NCBI RefSeq assembly: GCF_020731355.1
Contig: NZ_JAJFZK010000018.1
Span: 1 to 35,227, forward strand
Direction: 5' to 3'
Length of the DNA stretch: 35,227 nucleotides
Origin: Bacillus sp. REN16
Lineage (GTDB): Bacteria; Bacillota; Bacilli; Bacillales; Bacillaceae_L
Shown here: positions 1 through 11,245 of the stretch, piece by piece
How positions within the stretch are numbered: position 1 is the stretch's first letter
How the letters are laid out: the number at the start of each line of letters is the position of its first letter
Notes under the pieces: generated by a model
Told to the model about the DNA's origin: nothing
What the model saw: the letters and a program-made list of their open reading frames with translations, nothing else
Databases searched by the model: none
Made by a program: the position numbers and the translations under genes

Positions 1-51
1 GCCGATGGTAGTTGGGACTTTGTCCCTGTGAGAGTAGGACGTCGCTAGGCA
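1..51 (+). rRNA. rrf: 5S ribosomal RNA, 3' end (partial)
   Basis: The window opens inside a 5S rRNA. The bases match the last part of Bacillus 5S rRNA: the GCCGATGGTAGT segment, the hairpin around GGGACTTTGTCCC, GAGAGTAGGACG and the closing helix strand CGCTAGGC. The 5' part lies outside the window. The exact mature 3' end is uncertain by a few bases. A 5S gene followed by csfB is the arrangement at the end of rrnA in B. subtilis. Confidence 0.93.
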
Positions 52-55
52 CCCA

Positions 56-91
56 AAAAGATCAGCCGTTATGGTTGGTCTTTTTATTTTG
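56..91 (+). terminator. Terminator of the rRNA operon
   Basis: A stem (AAAAGATCAGCC pairing with GGTTGGTCTTTT, with G-U pairs) is followed by a T-rich run, four bases after the 5S end. This is an intrinsic terminator for the rrn transcript. Confidence 0.85.
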
Positions 92-396
92 TGTTTATAA
101 ATTAACGGAGACTTACCTGAGTTAATAGTCGGAACCCTTCCGTCTAATTAATGTTTTTTACTAATAATAACTGGTATAAACGATATTTTTCCGTCTATGT
201 CCTAGCTATCCAGGTGCTCAGGTGTTTTACCTATCTCCCTCTCTTACATCACCGCAAAAAATCAAAAGAAAAGTAATATTTGACCTTTTTAACGGTTCAC
301 ATATTTTTTTACACTAAGACATACACAAACTAGCTCCCGAACTTCATAGATTACTAAATGAACTAAATTACAACTGTTCGTTATTTTTATAATTGT
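92..396. other. AT-rich spacer between rrn terminator and csfB promoter
   Basis: About 300 bases without a supportable gene. I see no tRNA, no convincing ORF with a ribosome-binding site and no strong sigma-A promoter. In B. subtilis csfB also follows the rrn operon directly. Confidence 0.6.
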
Positions 397-425
397 GTAT
401 ACATTTCAGTGAATCCGGACAAAAT
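397..425 (+). promoter_or_regulatory. Sigma-F/sigma-G promoter of csfB
   Basis: GTATA at 397-401 and GGACAAAAT at 417-425 are separated by exactly 15 bases, which fits the forespore sigma-F consensus (GYATA, 15 bases, GGNNANANT). The site overlaps the TTG at 393 that would open a longer reading frame, so translation must begin downstream of it. B. subtilis csfB is a known sigma-F target; the match here is read directly from the sequence. Confidence 0.85.
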
Positions 426-446
426 ATGTGTATGGAGGTGGAGGCA

Positions 447-650
447 GTGAGTTCACTGGCAAATAGAAACCATTATGGGGAAACGTGTATTATATGTGAG
501 CAAGAAAAAAATAGAGGCATACACCTTTATACAAGATTTATTTGTTTGGATTGTGAGCAAGATATTATCCGTACGGAAACAAATGATCCGAAGTATCAGT
601 ATTATTTAGATCGGCTTAAAAAGGTTTCAATCCCAGAAATATATTCATAG
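447..650 (+). CDS. csfB: Anti-sigma factor Gin (CsfB), forespore inhibitor of sigma-G
   Basis: A 67-residue zinc-binding protein. Gin binds sigma-G (and sigma-E) to keep late sporulation sigma factors inactive at the wrong time. Two CxxC pairs (Cys14/17 and Cys33/36) flank a conserved GIHLYTRFIC segment typical of the family, and the protein ends in YS as in B. subtilis. The GTG at 447 is chosen because GGAGGTGGAGG lies just before it and because upstream starts overlap or precede the sigma-F promoter at 397-425. The gene is monocistronic, with its own promoter and a terminator at 704-732. In B. subtilis xpaC and yaaN follow; here yaaO follows directly. Confidence 0.93.
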   Translation: MSSLANRNHYGETCIICEQEKNRGIHLYTRFICLDCEQDIIRTETNDPKYQYYLDRLKKVSIPEIYS

Positions 651-703
651 TTTCAAACCGCTTGTTATTGCTTTCGCGTTAGGTGTAATCTCAAGTGGTT
701 ATC

Positions 704-732
704 GGACCTAGTAGTGTATAGGTCCCTTTTTT
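704..732 (+). terminator. Terminator of csfB
   Basis: GGACCTA (704-710) pairs with TAGGTCC (719-725), followed by CTTTTTT. It separates csfB from yaaO. Confidence 0.85.
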
Positions 733-775
733 GTTTTATAATAAGAAAAAGTATAGTAGAAAGGTATATATCATT

Positions 776-2209
776 ATGAACCAACAACAAACCCCATTGT
801 TTGATGTGCTTGATCAACATGCGAAGTTGAGAACTCAATCGATGCATGTGCCAGGTCATAAATTTGGACAAGTATTTTCAAGTAAGGGATATTCCTATTT
901 TCATAAAGTATTAGAAATTGATGCGACAGAATTGACTGGACTCGATGATCTGCATCAGCCTGAAGGGGCTATTTTGGAAGCAGAACGGTTAGCAGCAGAT
1001 TTATATGGAGTGAACAGAAGTTACTTTTTAGTGAATGGTTCGACGGTGGGAAATTTAGCAATGATTCTTGCGTCGTGTTCAGGAAATGATACGATTCTAG
1101 TGCAACGGAATTCCCACAAATCGATTTTAAACGGGTTAAAGATGGCAGGAGCAAGACCTGTATTTCTTCATCCTACATATGATAATGAAGTACAGGCGGC
1201 CTCCTATGTTACTTTTAAAACGGTTAAAGAGGCATTCGATACATACAACCCTGTACAAGCAATTATCTTAACGAGTCCTAACTACTATGGAATGGTGAAT
1301 CATCATGAATTAACCCAGATTATTTCATATGCACATAAGAAGGGTGCAGTGGTTTTAATCGATGAGGCACATGGAGCACATTTTATGCTAGAAGGTTTTC
1401 CTTCTTCTGCTATTTCTTTAGGTGCTGATCTTGTGGTGCATTCGGCACATAAGACTCTCCCAGCGATGACGATGGGTTCCTTTTTACATATAAATAGCAG
1501 CCGTGTAAAAAATGAAGAGGTCGAGTCGTATCTTCAAATTTTGCAAACGAGCAGTCCATCGTACCCAATTATGGCTTCACTTGATCTTGCGAGGCATTAT
1601 CTTGCTGCTGTAAATGAAAAAGGCACGAATGAAATCATTGATACGATTTCCACTTTCACAAAAAGGCTCGAAGCAATACCACAAATAAAAGTCGTGATTT
1701 CGAAAAATCAAGAAGTGCAGACAGACCTATTAAAACTTACAATCCAATCACAATGTGAGCTAAATGGATATGAGCTGCAAAATGCGTTTGAAAAAGAAGG
1801 TCTGTTTTCAGAGATGGCAGACCCGAACAATGTGCTGTTTGTGTTACCATTATCTGAAGGCCATGATCTTGATGAAATTTTTAAAAAGGTAAGTCGTGCT
1901 GTTAAGGAATATGCGCCGAATAAACGTACTTTTATTGATTTAGATAATGAAGGAAAAGCAGTTTCCACGCTTGCACTTTGCTATAATGAAATAAAAGGTT
2001 ACAATAAAAAAGTTGTTTCCTTTGAAGGTGCAATTGGAAACATTTCCGGAGAAATGATTATACCGTATCCTCCAGGGATTCCTGTCCTGATGGAAGGAGA
2101 AAGTGTGACCAAACGACACATTGAAATCCTAACTTCCTATGTTGAGACGGGGGCACATTTCCAAGGCGGGGATATGAACGGAAAAAATATTAAGATATTA
2201 GATATGTAA
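776..2209 (+). CDS. yaaO: Orn/Lys/Arg decarboxylase family PLP enzyme YaaO
   Basis: A 477-residue fold-type I PLP enzyme of the Orn/Lys/Arg decarboxylase family, related to SpeA (arginine decarboxylase) of B. subtilis. Visible signatures are the N-terminal [10 protein letters not shown] motif, the cofactor-binding DEAHGAH segment and the PLP lysine, Lys226, in SAHKTLPA. The C-terminal domain ends with the family's [13 protein letters not shown]. The substrate cannot be read from sequence; a basic amino acid is likely. ATG 776 is chosen over the upstream TTG 731, which sits in the T-run of the csfB terminator; AAAGG precedes 776 at slightly long spacing. The stop lies 16 bases before tmk, so the two are probably co-transcribed. 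Confidence 0.88.
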   Translation: MNQQQTPLFDVLDQHAKLRTQSMHVPGHKFGQVFSSKGYSYFHKVLEIDATELTGLDDLHQPEGAILEAERLAADLYGVNRSYFLVNGSTVGNLAMILASCSGNDTILVQRNSHKSILNGLKMAGARPVFLHPTYDNEVQAASYVTFKTVKEAFDTYNPVQAIILTSPNYYGMVNHHELTQIISYAHKKGAVVLIDEAHGAHFMLEGFPSSAISLGADLVVHSAHKTLPAMTMGSFLHINSSRVKNEEVESYLQILQTSSPSYPIMASLDLARHYLAAVNEKGTNEIIDTISTFTKRLEAIPQIKVVISKNQEVQTDLLKLTIQSQCELNGYELQNAFEKEGLFSEMADPNNVLFVLPLSEGHDLDEIFKKVSRAVKEYAPNKRTFIDLDNEGKAVSTLALCYNEIKGYNKKVVSFEGAIGNISGEMIIPYPPGIPVLMEGESVTKRHIEILTSYVETGAHFQGGDMNGKNIKILDM

Positions 2210-2225
2210 GGGGCTTGAACGAAAA

Positions 2226-2858
2226 GTGACAGGTTATTTTATTACATTTGAAGGTCCTGAGGGTGCGGGTAAAACAACCGTATTAGGAGTCCTCCAAGAA
2301 GAGCTTTCGAAAAAAGGATATGATGTCATTTCTACAAGAGAACCAGGTGGAATTGATATAGCAGAACAAATTCGTTCTGTTATTTTAGATAAGAATAATA
2401 CGAAAATGGATGGTCGAACAGAGGCACTTTTATATGCGGCTTCACGCCGTCAACATTTAGTTGAGAAAGTCATTCCAGCTTTAGAAAAAGGAAAAATAGT
2501 CTTGTGCGACCGTTTCATTGATAGCTCCCTGGCTTATCAGGGCTATGCACGCAGCCTCGGAATTGATGAGGTTTTATCCATTAATGAGTTTGCGATCAAT
2601 GGGCTTATGCCTTCATTGACACTTTTCTTTGACATTCAACCGGAAAAGGGTCTGACTAGAATTAAAAAGAATGATGAAAGAGAAGTAAATCGACTTGACC
2701 TTGAGAAACTTTCATTTCATCAAAAGGTATATGATGGATATTTAATGGTTGCTGATCGCTTTAAGGAGCGATTCCATACGATTAATGCGGAGAATTCACT
2801 TGAAACCGTGACAAAGGAAGCACTTGAAATCATTGAAATACATTTGAATAAAGGCTAA
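2226..2858 (+). CDS. tmk: Thymidylate kinase
   Basis: A 210-residue dTMP kinase that phosphorylates dTMP to dTDP with ATP, an essential step to dTTP. The P-loop GPEGAGKTT spans residues 10-18, the DR-containing [15 protein letters not shown] motif is present, and REPGG follows the first helix. The start is GTG, with AAGGGG about 11 bases upstream just after the yaaO stop. Length matches the family (about 210). A terminator follows at 2871-2905. Confidence 0.96.
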   Translation: MTGYFITFEGPEGAGKTTVLGVLQEELSKKGYDVISTREPGGIDIAEQIRSVILDKNNTKMDGRTEALLYAASRRQHLVEKVIPALEKGKIVLCDRFIDSSLAYQGYARSLGIDEVLSINEFAINGLMPSLTLFFDIQPEKGLTRIKKNDEREVNRLDLEKLSFHQKVYDGYLMVADRFKERFHTINAENSLETVTKEALEIIEIHLNKG

Positions 2859-2870
2859 TTATGTAAATTC

Positions 2871-2905
2871 CCTCAAAAGTCTGATGATTTTTGAGGTTTT
2901 TCTTT
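2871..2905 (+). terminator. Terminator after tmk
   Basis: CCTCAAAA (2871-2878) pairs with TTTTGAGG (2889-2896), followed by a T-rich run. Confidence 0.88.
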
Positions 2906-2978
2906 TCGTTCTGGCTATAATTGGTATAGAATAAAGACAACTATGGACATTCGCACATTTAGTTACCAAATTTCGTAA

Positions 2979-3353
<375 letters not shown>

Positions 3354-3368
3354 CTTTATTCATTGGCA

Positions 3369-3393
3369 CTAATACGCCAAGGCGCATTTGATT
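3369..3393 (+). repeat. Tail fragment of repeat family 1
   Basis: The hairpin AATACGCC-AA-GGCGCATT followed by TGATT matches the 3' end of the repeats at 8968-9213 and 16875-17061. No upstream part of the element is recognisable here. It ends two bases before GAGGTG, the ribosome-binding site of yaaR, as the full copies do for metS and sspF. Confidence 0.7.
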
Positions 3394-3412
3394 TGAGGTG
3401 TACTAAAGTCTC

Positions 3413-3853
3413 ATGAAAATAAATCAGGATTTTCGTGTTAATCTAGACAAGAATCAGCCAGCCACATCCAATAAAGTTTCAGGAAATCTGAGCTTCGGCA
3501 AAATTGTCAATCAAGAAGGAAATAAGCTTCATATGGAACAATTGACAAAGTTGCTTTCACAAATTGATATGGCGGGAGAACGACTCTCCCGCTCTCAAAC
3601 TTTTCAGGATTTGGCTTCATATAAATCCCTTGTGAAACGCTTTATCCATGAGGCTGTAGAGTATGGGATGGATGTTAAAGAATCCCGCAGCTGGAACTTT
3701 AATGGACAAGGGAGAACACATCAACTTGTTGAGAAAGTTGACAAGGAACTAATAGATTTAACAGAACAAATGGTTGACCAAGAAAAAGGGTCAATTGATA
3801 TACTCGAAAAAGTGGGATTAATAAAAGGGTTATTAATCAACTTATATACGTGA
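3413..3853 (+). CDS. yaaR: DUF327 family protein YaaR
   Basis: A 146-residue protein of the YaaR/DUF327 family, which is predicted to be largely helical; B. subtilis YaaR has the same length and position between darA and holB. No enzymatic motif, membrane segment or signal peptide is visible. The conserved block is KSLVKRFIHEAVEYGM and the following SWNFNGQGR. GAGGTG lies 12 bases before the ATG, a rather long spacing, and the space before it holds the repeat-family-1 tail hairpin. The function is unknown. Its place inside the replication and clamp-loader cluster suggests, but does not show, a related role. Confidence 0.88.
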   Translation: MKINQDFRVNLDKNQPATSNKVSGNLSFGKIVNQEGNKLHMEQLTKLLSQIDMAGERLSRSQTFQDLASYKSLVKRFIHEAVEYGMDVKESRSWNFNGQGRTHQLVEKVDKELIDLTEQMVDQEKGSIDILEKVGLIKGLLINLYT

Positions 3854-3869
3854 TTTGAAAGAGTGATAT

Positions 3870-4877
3870 ATGGTGGAAAAAACATGGGAACAACTTCAAG
3901 AATATCAGCCACTTGTATTAAAAATGGTTGAAAATAGTCTCAAGAAGAACAGAGTGGCCCATGCTTACTTATTTGAGGGAAGCCGGGGGACAGGCAAAAA
4001 GGAAGTAGGCTTTCTCTTAGCGAAAAGTCTTTTCTGTCAGCACCCAAATGGGTATAAGCCATGTAATGAATGTACAAATTGCCGCAGAATTACATCAGGA
4101 AATCATCCCGATGTCCATGTCATTGAGCCTGATGGCCTATCGATTAAAAAATGGCAAATTCAAGCGCTACAAGAGGAGTTTTCAAAAACAGGTGTGGAAT
4201 CAAATCGTAAGGTGTATTTGATTAATCATGCTGACAAAATGACAACAAACGCGGCAAATAGTTTGTTGAAATTTTTAGAAGAGCCGGCAAGTCAAACAGT
4301 AGCCATTTTGTTAACTGAACAAATTCATTGGATCCTAAACACGATTTTATCCCGATGTCAGGTTTTATCTTTTCAGCCACTCGTTCCAAAGGTTATTTCG
4401 GAACGACTTATCGATGAAGGAATAACCCCTACGATTGCTTCACTTGTTGCTCATACAACCAATAATTTAGAAGAAGCACGTGAATTAAGTGTGGATGCTT
4501 GGTTTGGACAGTCCCGGTCAATAGTGTTACAATTATATGAAGTAATCCATACAAGGCCAACTCATGCTTTCTTTTTTCTGCAGGACCAGTGGTTGCCGCA
4601 TTTTAAAGAAAAAGAGCAGCTTAGCTTTGGTTTAGATATATTATTGCTTATATTTAAAGATTTATTATATATACAGCTTGGTGATGAAAAAAAGCTTATT
4701 TTTCATGACCAGGTTACTAGCTTTAAACAATATGCACTTACAACGTCAACAAGACGTGTAAGTGATCAAATAACAGCAATATTAGAGGCGAAACGTCGTC
4801 TGCACACCAACATGAACCCACATTTATTAATGGAGCAATTGGTAATAAAGTTACAGGAGGGATATAAGCTTGTATGA
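3870..4877 (+). CDS. holB: DNA polymerase III delta prime subunit
   Basis: A 335-residue clamp-loader subunit that works with delta and tau/gamma to load the beta clamp. The N-terminal AAA+ fold carries LFEGSRGTGKKEVG (P-loop-like, residues about 34-47), a four-cysteine zinc site (C..C..C..C in the CQHPNGYKPCNECTNC stretch, about 55-70), NAANSLLKFLEEP and the SRC sensor motif (ILSRCQ). ATG 3870 lies 16 bases after the yaaR stop with a weak GAAAGAG upstream. Its 3' end overlaps the start of ricT by 8 bases, which suggests coupled translation. Confidence 0.95.
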   Translation: MVEKTWEQLQEYQPLVLKMVENSLKKNRVAHAYLFEGSRGTGKKEVGFLLAKSLFCQHPNGYKPCNECTNCRRITSGNHPDVHVIEPDGLSIKKWQIQALQEEFSKTGVESNRKVYLINHADKMTTNAANSLLKFLEEPASQTVAILLTEQIHWILNTILSRCQVLSFQPLVPKVISERLIDEGITPTIASLVAHTTNNLEEARELSVDAWFGQSRSIVLQLYEVIHTRPTHAFFFLQDQWLPHFKEKEQLSFGLDILLLIFKDLLYIQLGDEKKLIFHDQVTSFKQYALTTSTRRVSDQITAILEAKRRLHTNMNPHLLMEQLVIKLQEGYKLV

Positions 4878-5697
4878 TGTAGTTGGTGTACGCTTTAAAA
4901 AAGCGGGTAAAATATATTACTTTGATCCAAATGGATTTACAATTCCTGACGGCGAATATGTCATTGTCGAAACGGTTAGAGGAATTGAATTTGGCAAGGT
5001 TGTCATAAATAAAAAACAAGTCGATGAAAACGACATCGTACTTCCGTTGAAAAAGGTGATCCGCATTGCGGATTCAAAGGATAAATTAATTGTTGAAGAA
5101 AATAAAGCTGCGGCTACCCAGGCCTATGATGTATGCCAGGAAAAAGTAGTAGAGCACAGCCTGGATATGAAGCTTGTTGATGTAGAATATACGTTTGATA
5201 GAAATAAAGTAATCTTCTATTTTACAGCAGATGGCCGTGTTGATTTCCGTGAATTAGTTAAGGATTTAGCGTCAATCTTCCGTACAAGAATTGAATTAAG
5301 ACAAATTGGGGTACGAGATGAGGCCAAGATGCTTGGTGGAATTGGTCCATGTGGGAGAATGCTTTGTTGCTCAACCTTCCTGGGTGATTTTGAGCCGGTT
5401 TCAATTAAGATGGCAAAAGATCAAAACCTTTCATTAAACCCTACTAAAATATCAGGTTTATGCGGGCGGTTAATGTGCTGTCTAAAATATGAGAACGATG
5501 AGTATGAAAGTGCAAAAGAACAGCTTCCAGACCTTGGCGATGTGATTGAAACGACAAGTGGAACTGGGAAAGTTGTTGGACTCAATATTTTAGAACGGGT
5601 ACTTCAGTTAGAATTAGTAGGCCGAGAGCGTGTTGTTGAATATACGTGGGAGGAATTACTGAAAGACGGAGCGGTTTCGATTCAAGCCACAGAATGA
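4870..5697 (+). CDS. ricT: RicT (YaaT), PSP1 domain protein of the RicA-F-T complex
   Basis: A 275-residue PSP1-domain protein. In B. subtilis RicT forms a complex with RicA (YmcA) and RicF (YlbF) that carries iron-sulfur clusters, aids RNase Y-dependent mRNA processing and is needed for competence, biofilm formation and sporulation. The two cysteine clusters CGRMLCC and CGRLMCC are plain. The start is TTG at 4870, set by AGGAGG at 4855-4860 with 9-base spacing and by the conserved [20 protein letters not shown] opening. It overlaps holB by 8 bases. Confidence 0.95.
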   Translation: MYDVVGVRFKKAGKIYYFDPNGFTIPDGEYVIVETVRGIEFGKVVINKKQVDENDIVLPLKKVIRIADSKDKLIVEENKAAATQAYDVCQEKVVEHSLDMKLVDVEYTFDRNKVIFYFTADGRVDFRELVKDLASIFRTRIELRQIGVRDEAKMLGGIGPCGRMLCCSTFLGDFEPVSIKMAKDQNLSLNPTKISGLCGRLMCCLKYENDEYESAKEQLPDLGDVIETTSGTGKVVGLNILERVLQLELVGRERVVEYTWEELLKDGAVSIQATE

Positions 5698-5710
5698 CGA
5701 GGTGGAATGC

Positions 5711-6064
5711 GTGGACAAAAAAGATATTTTTGAATCTGTTAGTAGTATGGAGACCCAAATTGCAAATCTGTATACTCAACTAGGAGAATTGAAAGAACAT
5801 CTTGGGCAATTACTTGAAGAGAATCACAATCTGAAAATGGAGAATGACCTTTTGCGTCGCCGACTAGATCAATCCATTTCAAAGAAAAAAGAAGAAAAAA
5901 ATGATAAGACTTTACAAGAAGCAAGGCTAGTTGATATCGGTGAAGGATATGATAATTTAGCTAGACTATATCAGGAGGGCTTTCATATTTGTAATGTTCA
6001 TTATGGAAGTGTCCGTTCTGATGGCGACTGCTTATTTTGTCTCTCCTTTTTAAATAAGAAATAG
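5711..6064 (+). CDS. yabA: Replication initiation control protein YabA
   Basis: A 117-residue regulator that binds DnaA and the DnaN clamp and restrains over-initiation at oriC. Residues 1-60 form a leucine-zipper-like coiled coil; the C-terminal domain carries the zinc ligands Cys94, His97, Cys107 and Cys110 in HICNVH and CLFC. The start is GTG 5711 (MDKKDIF, as in B. subtilis), with GAGGTGG at 5699-5705; the in-frame GTG at 5702 overlaps that site and is rejected. It lies 13 bases after ricT in the same transcript and is followed by a terminator. Confidence 0.95.
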   Translation: MDKKDIFESVSSMETQIANLYTQLGELKEHLGQLLEENHNLKMENDLLRRRLDQSISKKKEEKNDKTLQEARLVDIGEGYDNLARLYQEGFHICNVHYGSVRSDGDCLFCLSFLNKK

Positions 6065-6065
6065 G

Positions 6066-6091
6066 TCCTTTCCAATTGGAGAGGGCTTTTT
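6066..6091 (+). terminator. Terminator after yabA
   Basis: CCTTTCC (6067-6073) pairs with GGAGAGG (6078-6084) around an AATT loop, followed by five T. It begins directly after the yabA stop codon. Confidence 0.8.
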
Positions 6092-6157
6092 CATTTCCAA
6101 GGAAAAGCTTTATAATGATGATACATAGATAAAATGTAGGGAAGGAAACATAATGCA

Positions 6158-6901
6158 ATGGTTCAATTACACGATGATGAACGATTAGATCATTTACTAG
6201 CAGAAAATTTACGAATCATCCAAAGCCCATCAGTCTTTGCTTTTTCATTGGATACGGTACTTCTAGCCAAATTTGTGTATGTACCGATTCAAAAAGGAAA
6301 GATCATTGACTTATGTACAGGCAATGGGGTGATCCCATTATTATTAAGTAAACGATCAAAGGCAGAGATAACAGGCATTGAAATTCAGGAACGAATTTAT
6401 GATATAGCAAAACGGAGCATTGACTATAATGAGTTATCAAATCAACTTTCACTCATTCGTGGGGATATTAAGGATATGCCTGAAAAGCTAGGCCACGGAA
6501 AATATGACGTTGTGACCTGTAACCCACCGTATTTTCCAACACCAAAGGCAGATGAAATGAATAAAAATGAACATCTTGCAATTGCCCGCCATGAAATTTT
6601 TTGTACATTGGAGGATGTTGTCCGTGTTAGCAGCCAATTGGTTAGGCAGGGAGGGAAGGTTGCATTTGTTCATCGTCCAGGGCGATTAATGGACATCCTT
6701 ACCTTAATGAGACAATATCGAATTGAGCCAAAGCGTTTACAATTCGTACATCCAAGATTCGGCAAAGAGGCAAACACCATTTTAATTGAAGGAATCAAAC
6801 AGGGAAATGCCGACCTGAAGATTTTACCTCCACTCTATGTATATGATGAACATAAAGAGTACACAAAGGAAATAAGGACGATCTTGTATGGAGACGAATA
6901 A
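6158..6901 (+). CDS. yabB: tRNA1(Val) adenine-N6 methyltransferase family protein YabB
   Basis: A 247-residue class I SAM-dependent methyltransferase of the TrmN6/YfiC type. The SAM-binding [14 protein letters not shown] (about residues 50-63) and the NPPY motif of N6-adenine methylases (Asn122-Tyr125) are present. The expected substrate is adenosine 37 of tRNA1(Val), by family knowledge; this is not shown for YabB itself. ATG 6158 has GGGAAGG about 12 bases upstream; an earlier out-of-frame ATG at 6153 hits a stop within 12 codons. A TATAAT at 6111-6116 could be a promoter -10, but no good -35 is seen. The 3' end overlaps yazA by 14 bases. Confidence 0.88.
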   Translation: MVQLHDDERLDHLLAENLRIIQSPSVFAFSLDTVLLAKFVYVPIQKGKIIDLCTGNGVIPLLLSKRSKAEITGIEIQERIYDIAKRSIDYNELSNQLSLIRGDIKDMPEKLGHGKYDVVTCNPPYFPTPKADEMNKNEHLAIARHEIFCTLEDVVRVSSQLVRQGGKVAFVHRPGRLMDILTLMRQYRIEPKRLQFVHPRFGKEANTILIEGIKQGNADLKILPPLYVYDEHKEYTKEIRTILYGDE

Positions 6902-7187
6902 GCATTATTTTTATGTGGTGGAGTGCAAGGATGGAACCTATTACGCAGGTTATACAACAGATGTTCAAGAACGTTTGAAAAAGCATAATGAAGGAAAAGG
7001 GGCAAAATATACAAGAGGCAGAGCTCCGATTACGTTATTATTTGACCAGGAATTTGAAACAAAGGAAGAAGCGATGCGTGCAGAATATAGATTTAAACGA
7101 TTAAAGCGGCCAGAAAAGGAACAGCTGCTGGCGATGGAAGGTGAGGAGCGGTATGTGGCAGCAAAAAAGCTTTCAACCAAATTATGA
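6888..7187 (+). CDS. yazA: GIY-YIG domain protein YazA
   Basis: A 99-residue single-domain GIY-YIG protein of the UPF0213 family. The motif appears as [17 protein letters not shown] near the N terminus, with the conserved arginine in VQERLKKHN and a KYTRGRAP segment. GIY-YIG domains are nuclease folds, but a physiological substrate for this family is not established. It overlaps yabB upstream by 14 bases and rsmI downstream by 35 bases, so the three are probably translated from one mRNA. Confidence 0.9.
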   Translation: METNKHYFYVVECKDGTYYAGYTTDVQERLKKHNEGKGAKYTRGRAPITLLFDQEFETKEEAMRAEYRFKRLKRPEKEQLLAMEGEERYVAAKKLSTKL

Positions 7188-8028
7188 ATATGGAACCTTA
7201 TATCTCGTTCCAACTCCTATTGGGAATTTGGAGGATATGACTTTCCGAGCGATTAAGATAATGAAGGAATCTGCTTTTATTGCAGCAGAGGACACAAGGC
7301 AAACAAAAAAGCTTTGCAATTATTTCGAAATCGAAACACCGGTGATTAGTTATCATGAACACAATAAAAAGGTGAGCGGGGATTACATTCTGTCTTTATT
7401 ACGTGAAGGAAAAGACGTAGCGCTTGTAAGTGATGCAGGAATGCCGACAATTTCCGATCCTGGCTATGAATTGGTCGTCGAAGCGGTTAAGGAAAAAATG
7501 TACGTCGTTCCACTACCGGGTGCGAATGCCGCGTTAACATCTCTGATAGCCTCTGGACTAAGTGCACAGCCTTTTTATTTTTACGGTTTTTTAGACCGAA
7601 ATAAGAAGGAAAAACGAAAGCAGCTAGAGGGCTTGTTACATATTCAAGCCACGATGCTTTTTTATGAGGCGCCCCATCGTTTAAAAGAAACATTAAAGAT
7701 CATGAAGGAGGTACTTGGAAACCGGAAAATCACCATTTCCAGAGAATTAACGAAGAAGTTTGAAGAGTTTATTCGTGGAGACATGGAAGAGGTTGTTACA
7801 TGGACTGAAGAGGATACAATCCGCGGTGAGTTTTGTCTTGTTGTGGAGGGGGCCCAGCATAGTGAAGCAGAGATTTCCGAGGCTTGGTGGGAACATCTAT
7901 CAATCGAACAGCATGTAAATCACTATGTTGAGAACAAATCCATGTCCTCAAAAGAAGCGATCAGGCAGGTCGCAAAAGACCGAAAACAGCAAAAGAGAGA
8001 AATTTATCAGGAATACCATGGTTTGTAA
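7153..8028 (+). CDS. rsmI: 16S rRNA (cytidine1402-2'-O)-methyltransferase
   Basis: A 291-residue tetrapyrrole-methylase-fold enzyme (YabC) that methylates the 2'-O of C1402 in the 16S decoding centre. Family motifs [36 protein letters not shown] and [14 protein letters not shown] are all present in order. ATG 7153 (MWQQKSF, as in B. subtilis) is preceded by GAGGAG at 7143-7148; the earlier GTG 7141 has no properly spaced site. The 5' end overlaps yazA by 35 bases. Confidence 0.96.
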   Translation: MWQQKSFQPNYEYGTLYLVPTPIGNLEDMTFRAIKIMKESAFIAAEDTRQTKKLCNYFEIETPVISYHEHNKKVSGDYILSLLREGKDVALVSDAGMPTISDPGYELVVEAVKEKMYVVPLPGANAALTSLIASGLSAQPFYFYGFLDRNKKEKRKQLEGLLHIQATMLFYEAPHRLKETLKIMKEVLGNRKITISRELTKKFEEFIRGDMEEVVTWTEEDTIRGEFCLVVEGAQHSEAEISEAWWEHLSIEQHVNHYVENKSMSSKEAIRQVAKDRKQQKREIYQEYHGL

Positions 8029-8035
8029 AACAAAA

Positions 8036-8166
8036 ATCAAAAACGCCTTGGCGTTTTAGCCGCCCAGATTTTTTCGAGCTTGATCGAAAAGTTTCCTTTG
8101 AAAATCTGTGGCATCCGCCGAAGGCTTTTTTTTATTCGATAGGTCCCATCCTATCGAATAAAAAAA
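8036..8166 (-). repeat. Repeat family 1, short copy on the minus strand
   Basis: Read on the minus strand this begins with a 17-bp hairpin (arms 8150-8166 and 8127-8143, loop TCCCAT on the plus strand). The GCC box AGCCTTCGGCGGATGCC (8110-8126) follows, then a CAGATTTT/AAAAATCTG outer stem, and it ends with a perfect AAAACGCC/GGCGTTTT hairpin (8040-8057) and TGATT. The AAAGAC/GTCTTT and CCCAC/GTGGG arms of the longer copies are missing. On the plus strand the 8040-8057 hairpin may help end the rsmI transcript. Confidence 0.8.
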
Positions 8167-8187
8167 GCTTCTCTGCACGAGAAGCTC
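8155..8187 (-). terminator. Terminator of abrB
   Basis: On the minus strand AGCTTCTC (8179-8186) pairs with GAGAAGCT (8166-8173) around a 5-base loop, followed by a T run. It lies directly next to the first hairpin of the repeat copy. Confidence 0.88.
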
Positions 8188-8202
8188 CTTTTATATCATC
8201 TA

Positions 8203-8487
8203 TTATTTTACAGCTGTTAGGTTATCTTGAAGTTCTTTAAGGATTTGTTCAGCACCTTCACGGCTAAGAACGATCTTACCATTAGCAAGAGTGAAATTGT
8301 CATCAGAAATTTCACCTGTAATTTGGCAAGTCATATTTGGCTTGTATTTCTTTAAAATGATTTTGTCATCGTCAACATAAATTTCAAGAGCATCTTTCTC
8401 AGCGATATCTAATGTACGACGAAGCTCGATAGGGATAACAACACGACCTAATTCATCAACTTTACGAACAATACCTGTAGATTTCAT
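8203..8487 (-). CDS. abrB: Transition-state regulator AbrB
   Basis: A 94-residue DNA-binding global regulator that represses post-exponential genes (competence, biofilm, sporulation, antibiotics) during growth. The N-terminal SpoVT/AbrB swapped-hairpin domain (MKSTGIVRKVDELGRVVIP, about residues 1-50) is near identical to B. subtilis; the C-terminal half mediates tetramerisation. The start at 8487 has AGAGGAG just upstream on the minus strand; the longer frame from 8505 would begin inside that site. It is the only minus-strand protein gene here, lying between rsmI and metS as in B. subtilis. A sigma-A promoter and a Spo0A box lie upstream. Confidence 0.97.
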   Translation of the reverse strand: MKSTGIVRKVDELGRVVIPIELRRTLDIAEKDALEIYVDDDKIILKKYKPNMTCQITGEISDDNFTLANGKIVLSREGAEQILKELQDNLTAVK

Positions 8488-8538
8488 TTGTTTTTCTCCT
8501 CTCAATATTTGTTTCTATTTATCTCTCTATATCGTCAA

Positions 8539-8549
8539 TTTTCGACAAA
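8539..8549 (-). promoter_or_regulatory. Spo0A box in the abrB leader
   Basis: On the minus strand the sequence is TTTGTCGAAAA, an exact match to the extended 0A-box consensus. It lies about 8-18 bases downstream of the predicted start of transcription. B. subtilis abrB is repressed by phosphorylated Spo0A bound at 0A boxes just downstream of its promoters; the arrangement here implies the same control. Confidence 0.82.
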
Positions 8550-8563
8550 TTGATTTCTAGATA

Positions 8564-8592
8564 ATAATATCAAGATTTCCATTTAACGTCAA
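8564..8592 (-). promoter_or_regulatory. Sigma-A promoter of abrB
   Basis: On the minus strand TTGACG (8587-8592) and TATTAT (8564-8569) are separated by 17 bases. Transcription would begin near 8557, about 70 bases before the start codon. Confidence 0.8.
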
Positions 8593-8967
8593 TCACTTTT
8601 AGCTACAATTCTTATAAAATATGTATAAAAATGGTACATGGTGTCTCATAACAGAAGGGTTTGATGGATTCTTCCACATTATAAATCTACTATTTTTGGA
8701 AAAAGACTGTACCATAATAGTGGAAAAACTGTAAAATAAACTTGCCAAAAATCTATAAATTTAAGTCGGATTTTGTCGAATAATGAATATGGATGCTTTT
8801 TGATCGCTGTCGAATTTTCTTTTCACTTTAATTTCCATATATAAAATCTGACTTGCAGACGATGTGTCAGATTTAACGTTGGCTGCGTGATTCGCCTTAC
8901 AAGCGCTTGCGCTTTTCTCGTGCTTTAGGTATATTTTGAAGATATAATAGGAATAGATGAATTCGAG
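8593..8967. other. Intergenic region between abrB promoter and metS leader
   Basis: No gene is supportable here. It holds the two 0A-like sites (8771-8817) and an inverted pair TGGTACA/TGTACCA (about 8632-8638 and 8709-8715). A possible metS promoter has -10 TATAAT at 8943-8948, but its -35 (TGCTTT, 8921-8926) is poor. The stretch near 8890-8920 weakly resembles the end of repeat family 2 and may be a remnant. Confidence 0.5.
8771..8817 (+). promoter_or_regulatory. Two further 0A-box-like sites upstream of abrB
   Basis: TTGTCGAA at 8773-8780 is a full core match and TGTCGAA at 8808-8814 a 7-base match, in the same orientation and 35 bases apart. They are more than 200 bases from the abrB promoter and about 130 bases before a possible metS promoter. 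Their role is unknown. Confidence 0.45.
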
Positions 8968-11179
<2,212 letters not shown>

Positions 11180-11181
11180 CA

Positions 11182-11210
11182 AAAAGGGACAGAGTGATCT
11201 GTCCCTTTTA
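11182..11210 (+). terminator. Terminator after metS
   Basis: AAAAGGGACAG pairs perfectly with CTGTCCCTTTT around a 6-base loop, followed by a short T run. Confidence 0.88.
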
Positions 11211-11245
11211 CATTCAAGTACATTAATAGCAAAGGAGTCTTAACT

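Noticed and set aside
665-871. 68-codon minus-strand frame across the csfB-yaaO gap
   Set aside because: It crosses the csfB terminator and the yaaO start, has no ribosome-binding site and resembles no known protein.
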